The notes: generated from the letters alone by a model not told the origin. Shown: positions 12,369 through 24,723, counted from the stretch's first letter. The stretch is DNA of 64,000 bases from Diplolepis rosae (GCA_030998225.1 JAPYXD010000382.1:2790001-2854000); one strand, 5' to 3'. Made by a program: numbers and translations.

Positions 12369-12532
12369 CTGGTCAAGACGAAATAGTAAATATACTTATT
12401 CAATATGGAGCTCAAGTCAATATTCAGTCACAGAATGGATTCACACCGTTGTACATGGCTGCACAGGAAAACCACGACTACGTTGTCAAGATATTGCTTA
12501 ACAACGGTGCTAATCAGAGTTTGGCGACAGAG
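12369..12532 (+). CDS. Ankyrin-repeat exon, probably of an Ankyrin (Ank/Ank2) gene
   Basis: A pyrimidine-rich tract and 'ttttcag' precede the exon, and GTTTGT follows it. The 164 bp exon starts in phase 1 and ends in phase 0. It translates to ankyrin-repeat sequence including [20 protein letters not shown] and [27 protein letters not shown] followed by NGANQ is highly characteristic of the membrane-binding repeats of true ankyrins, which link membrane proteins to the spectrin skeleton, rather than of generic ankyrin proteins. The codons are intact. Neighbouring exons are not in the window as far as I can see, so the introns are long and full of transposons. Another ankyrin-repeat protein cannot be fully excluded. 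Confidence 0.85.
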
Positions 12533-14033
12533 GTTTGTTGAATGTATTATTATTATAAATCAACCTTTCTGGATTTAAAAGGATTGTAAAGGTGGAAATT
12601 TAGATTTGAAAAAAGATTTTTCCTTTTCCCTTTCAAGCATTTACTTAGGATCTCTAAAAGCTCTAGCTTTTCCGAATTTTCAGTCTATGTATATGCCTAT
12701 CATTTCTACCCGTTATTTCATAAACTCTGAAAAATAAGACCTATTTTTTACAAAAATTATTTTATCATTCAAATCTAGCGTAAAAGAATAATAACAATTC
12801 TCTTGAAAATATTGCAATCGTCGCAGTTGAAATCAAGGTGCATCCCCCACCAACTGTGCCAAAAAAAATAGCGACACTTGTTGCACAGGGATTGATCTCC
12901 TCACTAACTGGAGCAAAAAACAGGTATTCAGTATTTAAGGCGCCAGTGCCATATAGACATTTTCATGAATCTATTCGCAAATACGTTCATTCAGTCTGCG
13001 AAAGAAGTCTGGCGTTCAGAGCGAAAGTTTTTTTCATTTGAAATATAATTAGATTTTAATGATGACCTTCTGTGGACGGTCTTAGTGGTTAATTATGCTC
13101 TTACAATGGAAATTATAAAATTTATTGGAATGAATGCATTTGATATTAAACAATCGCAAAGGAAAGTTAGAAGAAAAAAGGAAAGTGCTTTCAAGCTATT
13201 AGTCAGCTCTATTGAATTGCAAAAAGAACATGAAGCATCATATTCTGAGAAAACCTTTATGGATCTTCAACAAATTTGAAAGAGGAGGCGGAAAGAAGTA
13301 ACATCAATGAAAAAAAAAAAATCAAAACTCGATTTGTAGCGCAGTAAAAAGGCTTATTTCGGAAACAAATTAAATTTCTTTTTTTTCAATGTTTGACTCT
13401 GCATTTGTTTTCAAACCCATAAAATAACATATCAAATGAGAGAAATTAAATCGATTTTAACCAACATTTAAGAATTTGAATATGGTGAATTACGACCTCA
13501 AATATTAAATGTACAATTTTGCTTCCGCCGTTTTTCGATTAATAGCTGTAGCGGTAAATGCTGGTCAAAATAGGCAGATCAAAAATGTCACACATTAAAC
13601 TTAGACATCTGTCAACATGTCGAAAGCACCACATTAGTTGTACACTTAATGAAATTTAAAAGGTTATTTGGCTTCTATTTCCAGAAATAGCCTTAAAATA
13701 TGAAAATTTAAAAAACGCCACAATGTGTGACAATAAACTACATAACCCTATTATTATGCGTAAAAGTTAAAGTTAGTGAAAACTAGTAATCAATAAAGTG
13801 TTTTGAAATGGTTTTTAATGACTGACAAAAGGGGAAAATGCAAATGTTATTGAATGGAATCGAGCTACGTATTTCATATTATATTTCATGGATTCAAAAA
13901 ATATACACAATCAAGGATTCGAATACATTGAATAATTGCTCTTTTAATATTAGAGTAATAAACCTCCAATTTATTTTAATAAAAGCCTTCTCACCGGCAG
14001 GGTCAAATTAAAAAACAAACTGTTTCTTCATTT
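12533..14033. other. Intron-like AT-rich DNA downstream of the ankyrin exon
   Basis: No further ankyrin exon is visible. Short open frames at 12838-13041 and 13085-13279 (lysine-rich) have no recognisable signature and no splice support. Confidence 0.5.
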
Positions 14034-14129
14034 TCAAGTTTCATCTCTCTTTGATAGTCTTACCGGAATAATTTTAATCTTGTAATTTATTATTTTCGAC
14101 ACATAAACATCATAAGAGCAAAATCGACA

Positions 14130-14567
14130 CATGTTTTTGTGGCATTCCATCAGCATTTCGGACATGCAAAACCGCCTTTCAACGTCTCTCGGCTTGAGTT
14201 CATGTGGAACCCAATTTCCTTGCTTTTGAACGTATCCAGCTGCTTTTAAACGTTTTGAAATGGCTGCTTGAGAGACTCCCAAAGATTCTTTGAGCTCTTC
14301 TTGTGTTCGCCAACAATCTTCATCGAGTAATGCTTCCAGTTCTTCATCTTCAAACTTTTTTGGCTGTCCAGGACGTTCTTCGTCTTCCAACCCAAAATCA
14401 CCACTTTTAAATCGTGCAAACCACTTTTGGCACGTTTGCTCAACTAGAGCATGTTCACCATAAACGTCCACCAAAATACGATGACTTTCGGCAGCAGTTT
14501 TCTTCATATTAAAGTAATGAAGAAGAACTCTCCGCAAAAACACTTTTTCAGGCACAAAGTTCGACAT
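14130..14567 (-). pseudogene. mariner transposase, N-terminal half only
   Basis: The reading frame starts MSNFVPEKVFLRRVLLHYFN and contains the two helix-turn-helix units of mariner transposases. One is near residues 20-50 (ACQKWF-type block, here TCQKWFARFKSGDFGLEDE) and one near 75-105 (TQEELKESLGVSQAAISKRL), followed by the GxWVPHEL linker. The DNA-binding half is undamaged for about 145 residues. The frame then runs into unrelated sequence exactly before the catalytic domain, so all three catalytic Asp residues are absent. A usual mariner transposase has about 345 residues. Its lineage differs from the mariner scraps at 3562 and 7014. Confidence 0.85.
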
Positions 14568-15119
14568 ATTTTAGTAAAAGAAAATTAATGTTGTTTACGC
14601 TTCAAATGAATGACATATACTGAAAAAGACGCGCAGTGACAGTAGCTTTCCAACGCATGTTCGGAATACTGGAACGATGGAATAATAATCAAGTTACGCC
14701 ATCTCTTATCAAACCGCACGAATTAAGTTATAGCTCCAATATAATGAGATAATATAATATAATACATAAGATAATACATATATATACATAATATATAATA
14801 CATTGTAACTTTATATTTTTTTACTTTATTAAATTTGATTTAATCTTGAATTGAGTCGATGACTCATTTTAACTGTTGTGGTGAATTCAGGCACACGGGA
14901 GAAGAAATAAGAACTAATCTCTTTTTAAATGCCACACAATTCAATTTAATCTAAGATGAACATATGATATTTCTCTTTACAAAAATAGAATTATAATTTC
15001 TCTTTGATGCACATAAGAATTAAAAACAAAAGAGAGAGAAATCACTCTACACTAATCACAAATATTCACTCGCAGGTAATTAGCCTGGAGAACCTAGCAG
15101 CTAATTAAAATTTTTACCT
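14568..15119. other. mariner 5' flank and AT-rich DNA
   Basis: About 14568-14740 is probably the 5' untranslated and terminal region of the mariner element. Inverted ends could not be paired because the 3' side is deleted. The rest is AT-rich, with a (TA)-rich stretch at 14750-14800. Confidence 0.4.
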
Positions 15120-15840
15120 ACAGTACCGTCCGAAATTGTGCGCACGGTGCTTGTGAGCGCTATTAAACATCACTGCTGACTTTGAATCACGATATCTCGG
15201 TGAAAAAAAGAGATGGAGCATTTTTAAAAAAAACTGTTGGAAATCTTATGAAATTCCACGTCTAGTGATGCTCAACAATTATTTTGTTGACCTTCTGAAA
15301 ATAATTCAGCACGTGAGGAGTAAAAAAAAATTCAAGATTTTCTCAAATTCTCTACCTCAACTTCACCTGTTAGCCTGACCTAGGGAAAATTTTACCACAA
15401 TCTGAAAATTATACGATATAGAGTATAAAATCTTATCTTTGATTGAGGCCAAGGAAACTTCAAAAATATTCATGAGTACCAGAGATACAATTAAAATTGG
15501 TCAATCGTGTCTGAGTTGAATTTTAATCGACGATCACGGTTCTCGGCAGGTTCGTTGCTCGCCTACTTCGTTGAGGCAGGACCGAATAGGCCACGCACAA
15601 AGGTGGCGCTTAAGTGGAGCTCTCTTATATGTTCTTTGATCCAAGAACGTCTTTTCTATATTTCCTTTCCTTTCATTCTTAGTTGATATTTACAATGACT
15701 ATTAAAATTTTTATTAATGTTCTAGTTTATAATAATTTTATGGAATAAAATATGTTTACATATCATTGTTTTATTGGTTAATATGGATATAATATTGGAT
15801 TTAAATAATTTTCAATAATCACAAATAACAATAAATATTT
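15120..15840. other. One Tc1-like end followed by unassigned sequence
   Basis: TACAGTACCGTCCGAAATTG at 15119-15138 looks like a Tc1-type terminal repeat adjoining TA. No matching inverted end was found up to the LTR at 15841, so the element is truncated or interrupted. Confidence 0.4.
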
Positions 15841-18562
15841 TGTTACGTCCCGAGCTAAGGCGAGGGTAGGTTGGGAAATTAGGAAAAGGACGGAAAGTTT
15901 GCTGATTAAATCAGAGTGGTAAATTCTGATTATTTATATTTTTGTGGGATCGTGGTCACTAGCCAAACCTATGCGGCTCGAGTTGTTCACAGTCATAACA
16001 AAATTTGATTATATTGCGATGTACAAGCTTCATTAATTAAAAGACAGGTATACAATAAGTTTTGAGATGCTTATGCGTATGATTTATACTACTTCTCAAG
16101 ATGAGAAGGCAATGTTAAGAGTATTATGCGTTTATAAGTCAATAACACAGGTTTTGAGATGCCTATATATGTAACTCACGCATTAAAGAGTGTGCGTCTA
16201 TATAAGTCATTAATACAGGTTTTGAGATGCCTATATATGTAACTTGTACGTTTTATGCTAATATACTAGGTTTTGAGATGCCTAGGTATACAACTCACGC
16301 AATACAATTGGCGTTATAGTTAATATAATAAGGTTTGAGATGCTTATACATATATAACTTACGCTTCTTCCCTGCTTGAGAAGGCAAGAGGAAGAGTTTT
16401 GTCGCATAGTTCTCCTTGTTGATTACTGGATAACGGCACAATCCTGGCTGGAGTTAAGTAGTGCTAGTCAAGTAGTACAGGAACTGTATCAGATAATCCA
16501 ACTTGCTTGCTAAACACTGGTTAAGTTCGTTTTCCGTAGATATAACTCTCAGAACTCGACTTAATACGACGATACACGTATATAAAGGCACTTATTAATT
16601 CACGACCACCAGACTTGCACCAGATTAAGGACCAGGGATTATAGTTACCAAGTACCGAGGTAATCCTTGTGTAATATACCGATTTACGAATATCGAAAGG
16701 TCAATTCGTGACACCGACAGTATGAATTGCGGACGGAGTGATTACCGACGTTAAGATATTGAAGACCGAACAGCTACTATCGAAAAGACAACCTCCAGAG
16801 GTAAATCTGGGGTTTACATATTATTGATTATTTCTATAGAGGGGGAGTGCCTGCTAATTTGTAGATCGGCACGTACAATGATAAATTGTTGATGGGCACG
16901 TGTCTGGCGGCAATGTATATGACCATACTTGCTGAAAGTTGCGTAAACTCGTGAACTCGCGGCTAGTTCTCACGCAGGTCATACTATTGGGATCAAAGTC
17001 CATTGACGCTCGATGCGGCACATCTTTCTCTCGTCTTTTCAGCTATGTTAAGCACAATGATTGTTTTAAAAAAAAATCTTTAATATTTCTAAACCTCGAG
17101 CAGAGAATCATGCCCGAGGCTGTCTGTGACAGTCGAAAGTCAGGGGTCGAGCGTAATGTGCTCGGCAGGATCCTGACTTTGACATACCATTATGTTCTTT
17201 TTCATTCCTGTTATAAATTGAAATGACAGGTTACCTGAAGGGAGAGGTTAGACTCCCGGGGAACCTATTCCTATTTGCCAGACTGAGGATTCCAACCATG
17301 CACAACACTGAATTTCATCTTTAATTCTTATTATTTTATTTTCACATTCACACGCGAGCACCACGAGGTCACCGCCCGGTCGATGGCGATCAATATTCAC
17401 GTCACGGCCGAAGTTTCACTACGAGCGGTGGAGGAAATAACCGGACACAGCACCACGACACCTCAGCACACCAGGAAGAGGATCCTTGGTGCGTCAGGCG
17501 GATGTGAGTCCCGCCTGCTCAAGAACACCAAGGAGAGGAGTTCGCCGTCGCGTTGTTGACAGGTTGTCAACGAAATAACCTAGGCGACGAGGTTAATTCC
17601 GGTAATCGCCACGTAGCGGCGCTAAAGATCGGCGTACCTTCGCCATCTGCTGCTCGTGAATATGAACTAAGCGTAAATATCGGTAATGTCGGTAAGCTTT
17701 TTAAGCGCCATCGTCTTCCGGTTTCGCGAGCACGCCAGCGGATCTCGCCATAGTTGTTCATTCTCTGCTCGGTGTTCGTAGTGGCAAGTGTGCCAGGGTG
17801 ACATAGAAATATTCTAAGGACTTTCCCTGGTTAATAAGAATCAAAAAGATGGCGAGCCGAGGTTGCTGACGAGGACGCCGCAGGATTACAGGTAGCCTTT
17901 GACCTCTTTCTTTTAATAGTACATTTGAATTCAGATTAATCAAATTAAGTGAGCAATAGAATTTTGGCTGGTGTGCGACGAAACCCCTCGCCACTAAGAT
18001 TCCGAGGCGGCAGACTATGGGTCAGCCTCGTTAATTGAATGATTAAATTTAAATTCAGTGTTTCGCGAATATCGTTAATTGGATCTCGCGAGGTTATTTA
18101 TGGGAACAGTGTTTGCACCCAAGAACAATCGAAATTTCATTGTCGAACTTACAAGTGTCCGTGATCGCGAGCAGAGACGCTACTTCTTACCCCGCGCTCT
18201 CCGCGGTATTTCTGTGGTCCCTGTAACTTCATTTACAAATGTACAGGGTGACCCACCTGAGTGGGCGGGTCAATTAATAAATTCATAAGTTGTATTTAAA
18301 TAGTAACTTTGGTTTTTTGTAGGAAATAACCTGGCGCTCAACGAATTCTATTAGTAAAATTTAAGGTTAGTTTCCGGTATTGGTTTTGTGTTCGGGTTAG
18401 GTTGCCCGGGGTCAAGTAGTTTACCCCGAATTTTGTAATTAATAAACCTGTTAAAATTTGAGTAGTGATTCGAACGATAATTCATTTTTATTCAAGAAAG
18501 AACAACCTAACCTAACCTCCTTAAATCCTTGATCTATCAGTAAAAGTAAAATTAAGGTTACA
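15841..18562 (+). repeat. Candidate long 5' LTR of gypsy-1
   Basis: It begins TGTTACGTCCCG, nearly the same start as the two solo LTRs at 33263 and 35123 (TGTCACGTCCC). It ends GGTTACA three bases before a tRNA-complementary primer site. This gives an LTR of about 2.7 kb, which is very long. An alternative end is ACGTAACA at 18698, which resembles the 3' ends of the two solo LTRs but would leave the primer site inside the LTR. A TATATAA-like box lies near 16579. No 3' LTR copy is present to confirm the borders. Confidence 0.45.
16058..16345 (+). repeat. Five-copy minisatellite inside the long LTR
   Basis: The core 'gttttgagatgcctatatat' recurs at about 16058, 16149, 16217, 16268 and 16331, with small changes and uneven spacing of 51-91 bp. 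The copies share a following 'gtaactcacg'-type tail. Confidence 0.8.
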
Positions 18563-18565
18563 AAA

Positions 18566-18583
18566 TGGCGCCCAACAGCAGGG
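18566..18583 (+). other. gypsy-1 primer binding site
   Basis: TGGCGCCCAACAGCAGGG starts with TGGCGCCCAAC, the complement of a tRNA 3' end that many LTR elements use, resembling the tRNA-Lys class. It lies just after a TTACA LTR end and upstream of gag. Confidence 0.6.
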
Positions 18584-19900
18584 CTCGAGTAGCGTCACAG
18601 CGTGGCGAATCACGGACACAATCGAACTCGGAATCTCAGGGGCGGGTCGGCATGATGGAACCCCGCTTCTAGAAAAATAATTTTTAGTAGACGTAACAAT
18701 TGTGATTGATTGCTTCAGAATTGGAAACTGACGTGACATTTGGTTGGAATAAATAAAAATTAGAAATTGGAAATTTTCGGTACTTATTAAAAGGTGGTCT
18801 TGACCTTCAGGAATTTTGGCTCGAACCAGCATCCGGTAAGGAAGCTGTAGAGTAAATCAGCCATCTTGAATGCTTTGCTGAATAGGAATTTATCTTAGAA
18901 CAATAGAATTTAAGATAAATGGACCAAAATTCCTGGAACTGGGGTCTACTGAGATGAGACGAGATATGGACCACAAATAAACTGGGATGGTCCATAACCT
19001 CCAATTATTGTTTAAAAATTAATTAACTTATTTTTTTATATAAATTATAAATTCATCTAAGCCAATTCCGATACAGTGATAGTAGATGGGAGACTAGGAT
19101 TTTATTTTCGTTAACAATTGTCACGTCAGGCTCTATGGGTTCAGGACTGGTTTTGAAGATCCGCCAGTCTGGAATCAACTTATTTAATAATAATTATAAT
19201 TGTGTAGCTGTAGTAATTGGTTGATTAACAATTTTTATGCTTCTTTGAGTTGTGTGTAATTTTTGTTACATTCTTTAAATTAACAGGTATTCCATAATAC
19301 CTGCCTAGTGCTGATTTTATTCAAGTTTTAAACGCCAAATGAATGCGAAGTCACTCATCGCTCAATTATCAGTTTAGGCTTTGAAGTTTCGCCTGCCCTG
19401 GTTCAAAAAAGAAACGCTATTCGTAGAATTTTGAATAATTCGGAAGAGGTTTCCAACAAAGATCAATAGATTTTTGCCTACTGAAGTTCGATGCCAGTAT
19501 AGAATTTCGAACAAGGCAAACTTGGCAAGCCTGGAGATGAACCGGAGCAATCCTGGCTCAAACCTGACTCTATCCTGACAAGCCTAGATACGCTTGGGCG
19601 AAAAACTGGCACAATGCTGGCGCAATCCAGGCATCCCCAAATTCTCTCTTTTAGTTAATTGAAGTAAAAGGCCAGTATATATGCACTCCGAAGAGCATAA
19701 TTTCGGGTACGTGATACAATTAGATAGCAATAGATAGGGTTGCAAGTATACCGGATTGGCTTTGCCGATTCGCTATTCCTGAACTGATACACTTCATTTA
19801 GCTGACAGGTTTCACGCGTTATAGTTGCAGGTCGTGACCGCTTCTAGCAATTTTAATTTCCTTTCACAATATAATAGCTCGTTCGGATATATTAATTAAA
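18584..19900 (+). other. gypsy-1 leader / unassigned 1.3 kb
   Basis: This is the stretch between the primer site and the gag start. No frame is convincing. The sequence near 19500-19640 is locally repetitive ('ctggc', 'cctg' words). Length and position fit a long gypsy leader. Confidence 0.4.
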
Positions 19901-21282
19901 ATGACGGACCCTAAATATGAAGTTCCTCCGCATATGCTGGAATACTCGGAGGATGAGTTACGTGAACTCCTAGAAAGAAATGGACACAGTTCACTAGGAA
20001 GTTATGAAATCATTTTGGATCGTACCATTCGGGAATTTCGAAGACATATAGGGGAACCAAACTTGAGATGGGCCCCGGAAGATTACCCTGAGACGCAAAT
20101 AAGTAACAGTGGCCATAAACGCGGATCAGAGAGAGGTAATGAGTCGGTCCGTTCGGACAACATATCGGTCTCGAGTGCGGGTAGACTTCCGGATCTTGAT
20201 CCGGAAAACGTCATTAATAAAATCTACCGATCGGAAACGTTTAGCTTGAAAGTGCTTTCGGCTCTTCATAATACGCCGGCGCAATTCCAGACGTTGTTTA
20301 TGAACTAGTTTCCGGTGAAGAACAACACGTCGATTTCGGAAACAGTAGGTTCCATTCCCCAGCCTCCGTATGTGGTGACAAGAACGGAGTTGCTTGATTC
20401 GGTAAAGCGCGAGACCGAACAAATAAAGACCGAATTGTATGACGCGATTCATAAAATGGGCGAGCCATAAGCGCACACCGCGATTCACACCGAACATCAG
20501 GTAATCCGGATGGCACTGATGAGTGGTGCAACGAACCTGCGAAATCGGCAGTTGAGAGTCCTGAATTCACTTCCGACCCTCATTTAGATGGAGTAGCTAA
20601 GCAACCTACCCTAGATGAGGCGAATTGCCATACTCATATTAGGAGAGATCTGGGTATAGATCCACCCCCACGCGTCATAGATTATTCCCGACTAAGTGAG
20701 CACTCGTTAGGCCACTCGATGCATCCGAATATGGGAAGCATGGCACCCTCGGGCAAAATATTCGCATCCGGCGATATTGAGCCGCCTTCACCGTTCGACG
20801 CCACACGAAGTGCGCTCCATGCTCGATACGAGCAAGTTGCTCACTCGTCGCCATTGGGGGAGCGTAGAGTAGCGTGGAACCCTAGTTCTGCGTTTAGCCA
20901 GGCCAATAACGAGGTTCGTTCGGTAATAGAACTAAGATCCCCATCTGTCACGGGCAGATTCAATCGTACACTTGACGCAGTGGTCAAAAATTGGGGCATC
21001 ACGTATTCGGGTGATAAGAGAACGAGCGTCGATAACTTTCTCGCACGTCTAGAAGAAGGTCGCGTGGTATCTTTTTTCAGTGAGGAGGAGCTAATGGTAG
21101 CTTTACCATTTTTGCAAGATGGCCTGGCTCTGCAGTGGTTCAGACAGAACAAGAGCTCATGGCCGACCTGGGCACACTTCAGAGCGGCATTCCGTGCCAG
21201 GTTTGGCGATATTAATTATCAATGGAGATTAGATGAGCAGGTGGCTGGTAGAGTTCAAGGCGAGGACGAAATCATTATTTAA
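19901..21282 (+). pseudogene. gypsy-1 gag, broken
   Basis: Gag opens with MTDPKYEVPPHMLEYSEDEL at 19901 and runs 135 codons to a stop at 20308. Matrix-like sequence then continues through stops and frame changes. The capsid block at 20719-21282 holds the retrotransposon-gag signature LPFLQDGLALQWFRQNKSSW followed by FRAAFRARFGD. That piece ends at a stop at 21282. No zinc knuckle is visible. It belongs to the same element as the pol remnant that follows. Confidence 0.85.
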
Positions 21283-21725
21283 TTCGGACTCGACTTACGG
21301 TTAAAAACCTTCATTCTTATTTGAAAATTCTCATAAATCGAACCTCGACTCATCTCAGGACTCGGCAGGTAGCCCGGTTCTGAATTACAAACTAACTCAG
21401 CTTCATTCGCCTCACGGCAGCGGACACGATGACCGCCTGTGCCCAGAAAGTTCAATTAATTCAGACGCGTTTATTGGCCCTAAATTGGCCACACTGGATG
21501 ACACTCCGGCCGGTATTAATCGAAGTCGACCTCATCTCAAAGATTTATGCGATAACGGATGCGTGATTCCTCCGTTACACGAATCTAGTCACTTCGCATC
21601 GACAGGCACTGTAATGCGTGATTCCTACAGTGTTCAGAGCCCACTCGAAGTAGACGAGCGGTGCTCAAATGTCGTAAAACTACCGGAGTCGAGTGATATG
21701 GCTGATGTCAACTCCTGCCTAAGGT

Positions 21726-23831
21726 TTGAACGACTCGTGCATATTGGGCACGGACTTTGTAACACAGTTTGGTCTGATCATCGATGGCAAGGTCCGGCAA
21801 CTATGGTTATCGGAGAAACCAATCATTAAGTTTGCCTTCGACTCCCAATTCAGGGAAGACCCAGATACCTGTAGGGGTATCGCGTTGCTCTCTGAAACCG
21901 AAAAAGACCAACTTGAAGCTTTCCTCGGTCGGGTTATTCCGCCCCAACCGGATAAGTTGCCAGCCACTAAGCTGGTAGAGCATGTCATCGACACTCAGGG
22001 GCACCCACCGATCAAGCAAAAGAACCATCGAATGTCGCCCAAGGTGTGCGATGAATTCGTTAAGATCGCCAAGCAGCTAATAGACCAAGAGCTGATTGAG
22101 CCATGTATCAGTGAATGGTGCAATCCAGTGGTCATGGTTCGCAAGGAAGACGGCTCATACCGCCTGTGCATGCATCTGAACAAGGCGTACCATCAGATAC
22201 CACTTAGCGAAGAAAGCAAACCAAAGACTGCTTTCATCATCCCGGGTAGAGGTCTCTACCAGTACAGACGCATGCCGTTCGGTCTCACTGGAGCTCCCGG
22301 AACCTTCCAATGGCTAATGGACCAGGTCATAACGTCGGACATGAGACCGTACGTCTTTGCCTACCTGGACGAAGTAATACTCGTAACGGAGAACTTTCAG
22401 GATCACCTGTACTGGCTGGAGAAGACCATCAATCGGCTAACCGAAGCAGGACTCACTTTGAGCCCGGAAAAATGCCATTTCTGCCGTCCGGAGGTTAAGT
22501 ACCTCGGATTTAAAATTAACCAGGATGGCCTCGTGGTCCATGACGATAAGGTTAGGCCAATTTTGGAATATCCACGCCCTCGAAACCTTAGACAATTGCG
22601 GCGGTTCATCGGGGCGACTACGTGGTATCGGCGTTTTATTAAAGATTACGCGAAATTGTGCGAACCACTCACGCGCCTTACTAAGAAGGATCAGCCTTAC
22701 CATTGGGGCGATGAGCAGGAAGGGGCGTTCGTGGCCCTTAAAAACGCCTTGATATCGTCACCGGTGTTAGCGTATCTGAATTTCGAATTGCCATTCTGCG
22801 TGCAGACGGATGCAAGCGAATCGGGGCTAGGGGTTGTAGTCACCCAGACACAGGACGGTCAGGAACGAGTAATTGTATATGCGAGTCGGGTACTAAGTGA
22901 GGCTGAGCGGAACTACTCAACAACAAAGAAGGAGTGCTTGGCCGTCGTATGGGCGATCCGGAAGTTTCGGTACTATCTGGAAGGGTAACAATTCACAGTA
23001 ATAATGGATCACAGCAGCCTGAAATGGTTGCATAATTTGCGCAACCCGACAGGTCGATTGGCTCGATGGGCTCTAGACCTCCTAGAATATGACTTTGATA
23101 TAGTTCATCGTAAGGGAGCTATGCACCACGTCCCGGATGCATTGTCCCGCATGTTCGAGAATGAGAGAGTCGAGAAATTGTCTGTACTCCAGCCAATCGA
23201 AGACGAGTGGTACTCGCGGAGGCGCGAAGATGTGGCCAACTCGCCAAATAAGTTTCACGGCTGGAAAGTCGTAGACGACAGGCTGTACAAGTACAGATCC
23301 AATCCTCTGTTAGAAGATTTAATGGACGTCTTAAACGCTTGGAAATTGGTGGTACCAAAGAATCACCGTGCGCAAATATTAATTGAATCGCATGAAGCCC
23401 CAGAGGCCGGCCACTTAGGCATAGATAAGACGTATCATCGGGCCGCGATCCAGTATTACTGGCCGGGGATGTATAAGGACATCGCCGCATTCGTTCGTAA
23501 ATGTGTCGCGTGTCAATTGAATAAACCTGAGCAAGCCCAATCGAGGGGTATCATGACTCAGCGTATAGTCCAGGAACCCTGGTCAGACGTAGCCACTAAT
23601 ATCATGGGTCCGTTCTCTCGAAGTAAACGAGGATTTGAATACATTGTGCTCTTTCAGGACCTATTCACGAAGTGGATCGAGGTTGAACCCCTAAGAGCGG
23701 CCAACTCGAAAAAAATCATGGACTCGTTTCTGGAGGTAGTCATTACTCGCTGGGGAACTCCAGGAGTCCTACATTCGGATAACGGCACCGACAATAATAA
23801 TCTAGTGAAGGAACTCGCTACGACGTTCGGT
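21726..23831 (+). pseudogene. gypsy-1 pol: protease end, RT, RNase H, integrase start
   Basis: The order is protease tail (ILGTDFVTQFGL), reverse transcriptase, RNase H and integrase, as in Ty3/gypsy. In the reverse transcriptase, YRLCMHLNKAYHQIPL shows an in-frame loss of about 35 codons that removes the first catalytic Asp region. The YxDD box reads YLDE. RNase H keeps QTDASESGLG and DHSSLKWL, but a TAA at 22986 cuts between YYLEG and FTVIMDHSS. Integrase keeps the zinc finger at about 23390-23520 (HEAPEAGHLG...CVACQ) and LHSDNGT. The first catalytic Asp appears replaced by Asn (VATNIMGPF). The frame stops being pol after TTFG at 23831, where the rest is inverted. Confidence 0.92.
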
Positions 23832-24178
23832 AATGCCTGATCTTGGCATTGCGAAATCTTATCGCGTAAGTGTGATAGTTTCGACATACGAGCTGCCCAA
23901 TAGCTCACGTCCGCAGGGGGCAGCTCGTTTCCCCCCTCCCCAAGACGGAGAAAACTTTTCCGCGCACGTGGCTCACGTCCCATATTCAAGAACGCGAGGG
24001 TGGCATTAATATTCATGTGAAAGGCCGTATTATAGGCAAATCTGAAATCGTGAATGTAGGCGTCCCAGTCTCGGTGATCGTCTCCTATAAACGATCTGAT
24101 CATTGTTTTAAGGACCCGATTGGTCCGTTCTACTGGCTTCGCCTGTGGATGATATAGAGGAGTGAAGGAATGGTGAAT
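23832..24178 (-). other. Inverted segment of gypsy-1 integrase
   Basis: The minus strand from 24178 reads IHHSFTPLYHPQAKPVERTN, then a stretch including DWDAYIHDFRFAYNT and FLNMGREP. This is the exact continuation of the integrase that breaks off after TTFG at 23831 on the plus strand. A roughly 347 bp piece has been flipped in place. Its minus-strand end near 23834 (RDKISQCQDQA) then meets antisense sequence of the upstream part. Confidence 0.8.
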
Positions 24179-24184
24179 ACTATA

Positions 24185-24723
24185 AGTATGAATGAAATAC
24201 TATAAGAAAAATAGCTAGCTAATCGTTATCACGAAATTTGTCCATTTACACTAAGAACGAAACACACATTTATTTTTTATTAATGAATCGATACAAACCA
24301 ACTATGCGATTTAAAACAGCTTGACTCTATATAATCTTAACCGCGAGATCCAAAATAAATTTCCTAAAATATGCTCGATATAACTTTATGTTCCTAACTT
24401 CCTTTAACTGATGATTGCCATAAGCAGAAAGGAGTTCCAAGCTCTTTACTCGCGAATAATATTCGCGAGTGAAGGCGCTTAAAGACCCCCCTGGGTGGAT
24501 GAGAGCACCAGACTCAGATAAGGACAGAAAACCCTTATACTCCCCACTGCGCCTCAACCGTGAGTCGAATCAGAACTCAGGTAAGGGCGGAAAACCCTTA
24601 TCTTGCCCCGAGAACGTCTCAGAGAATAAAGCAGGACTCACCTGAAGGCCGGGTACCTTTAGACTGCTTCGAAAGTATTTTCAGGCTGCTTGCGGCTCGG
24701 TCAAGAGCCGCCGGAATGCCTTT
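24185..24723 (-). repeat. 3' LTR of gypsy-2, truncated
   Basis: It aligns with the 5' LTR at 28719-29335, sharing for example 'atagctagctaatcgttatca' and the palindromic 'ctcgcgaataatattcgcgag' block at 24448-24470. A 73 bp piece present in the other LTR is missing at about 24370. The first ~190 bp of the LTR (element sense) are also missing, because similarity stops near 24723. Confidence 0.85.

Noticed and set aside
12838..13279. Two small frames after the ankyrin exon as possible further exons
   Set aside because: No ankyrin-repeat pattern and no convincing splice sites.
16058..16345. Regularly spaced repeats considered as a CRISPR array
   Set aside because: Spacing is uneven, spacers are not unique-length, and the context is a eukaryotic LTR.
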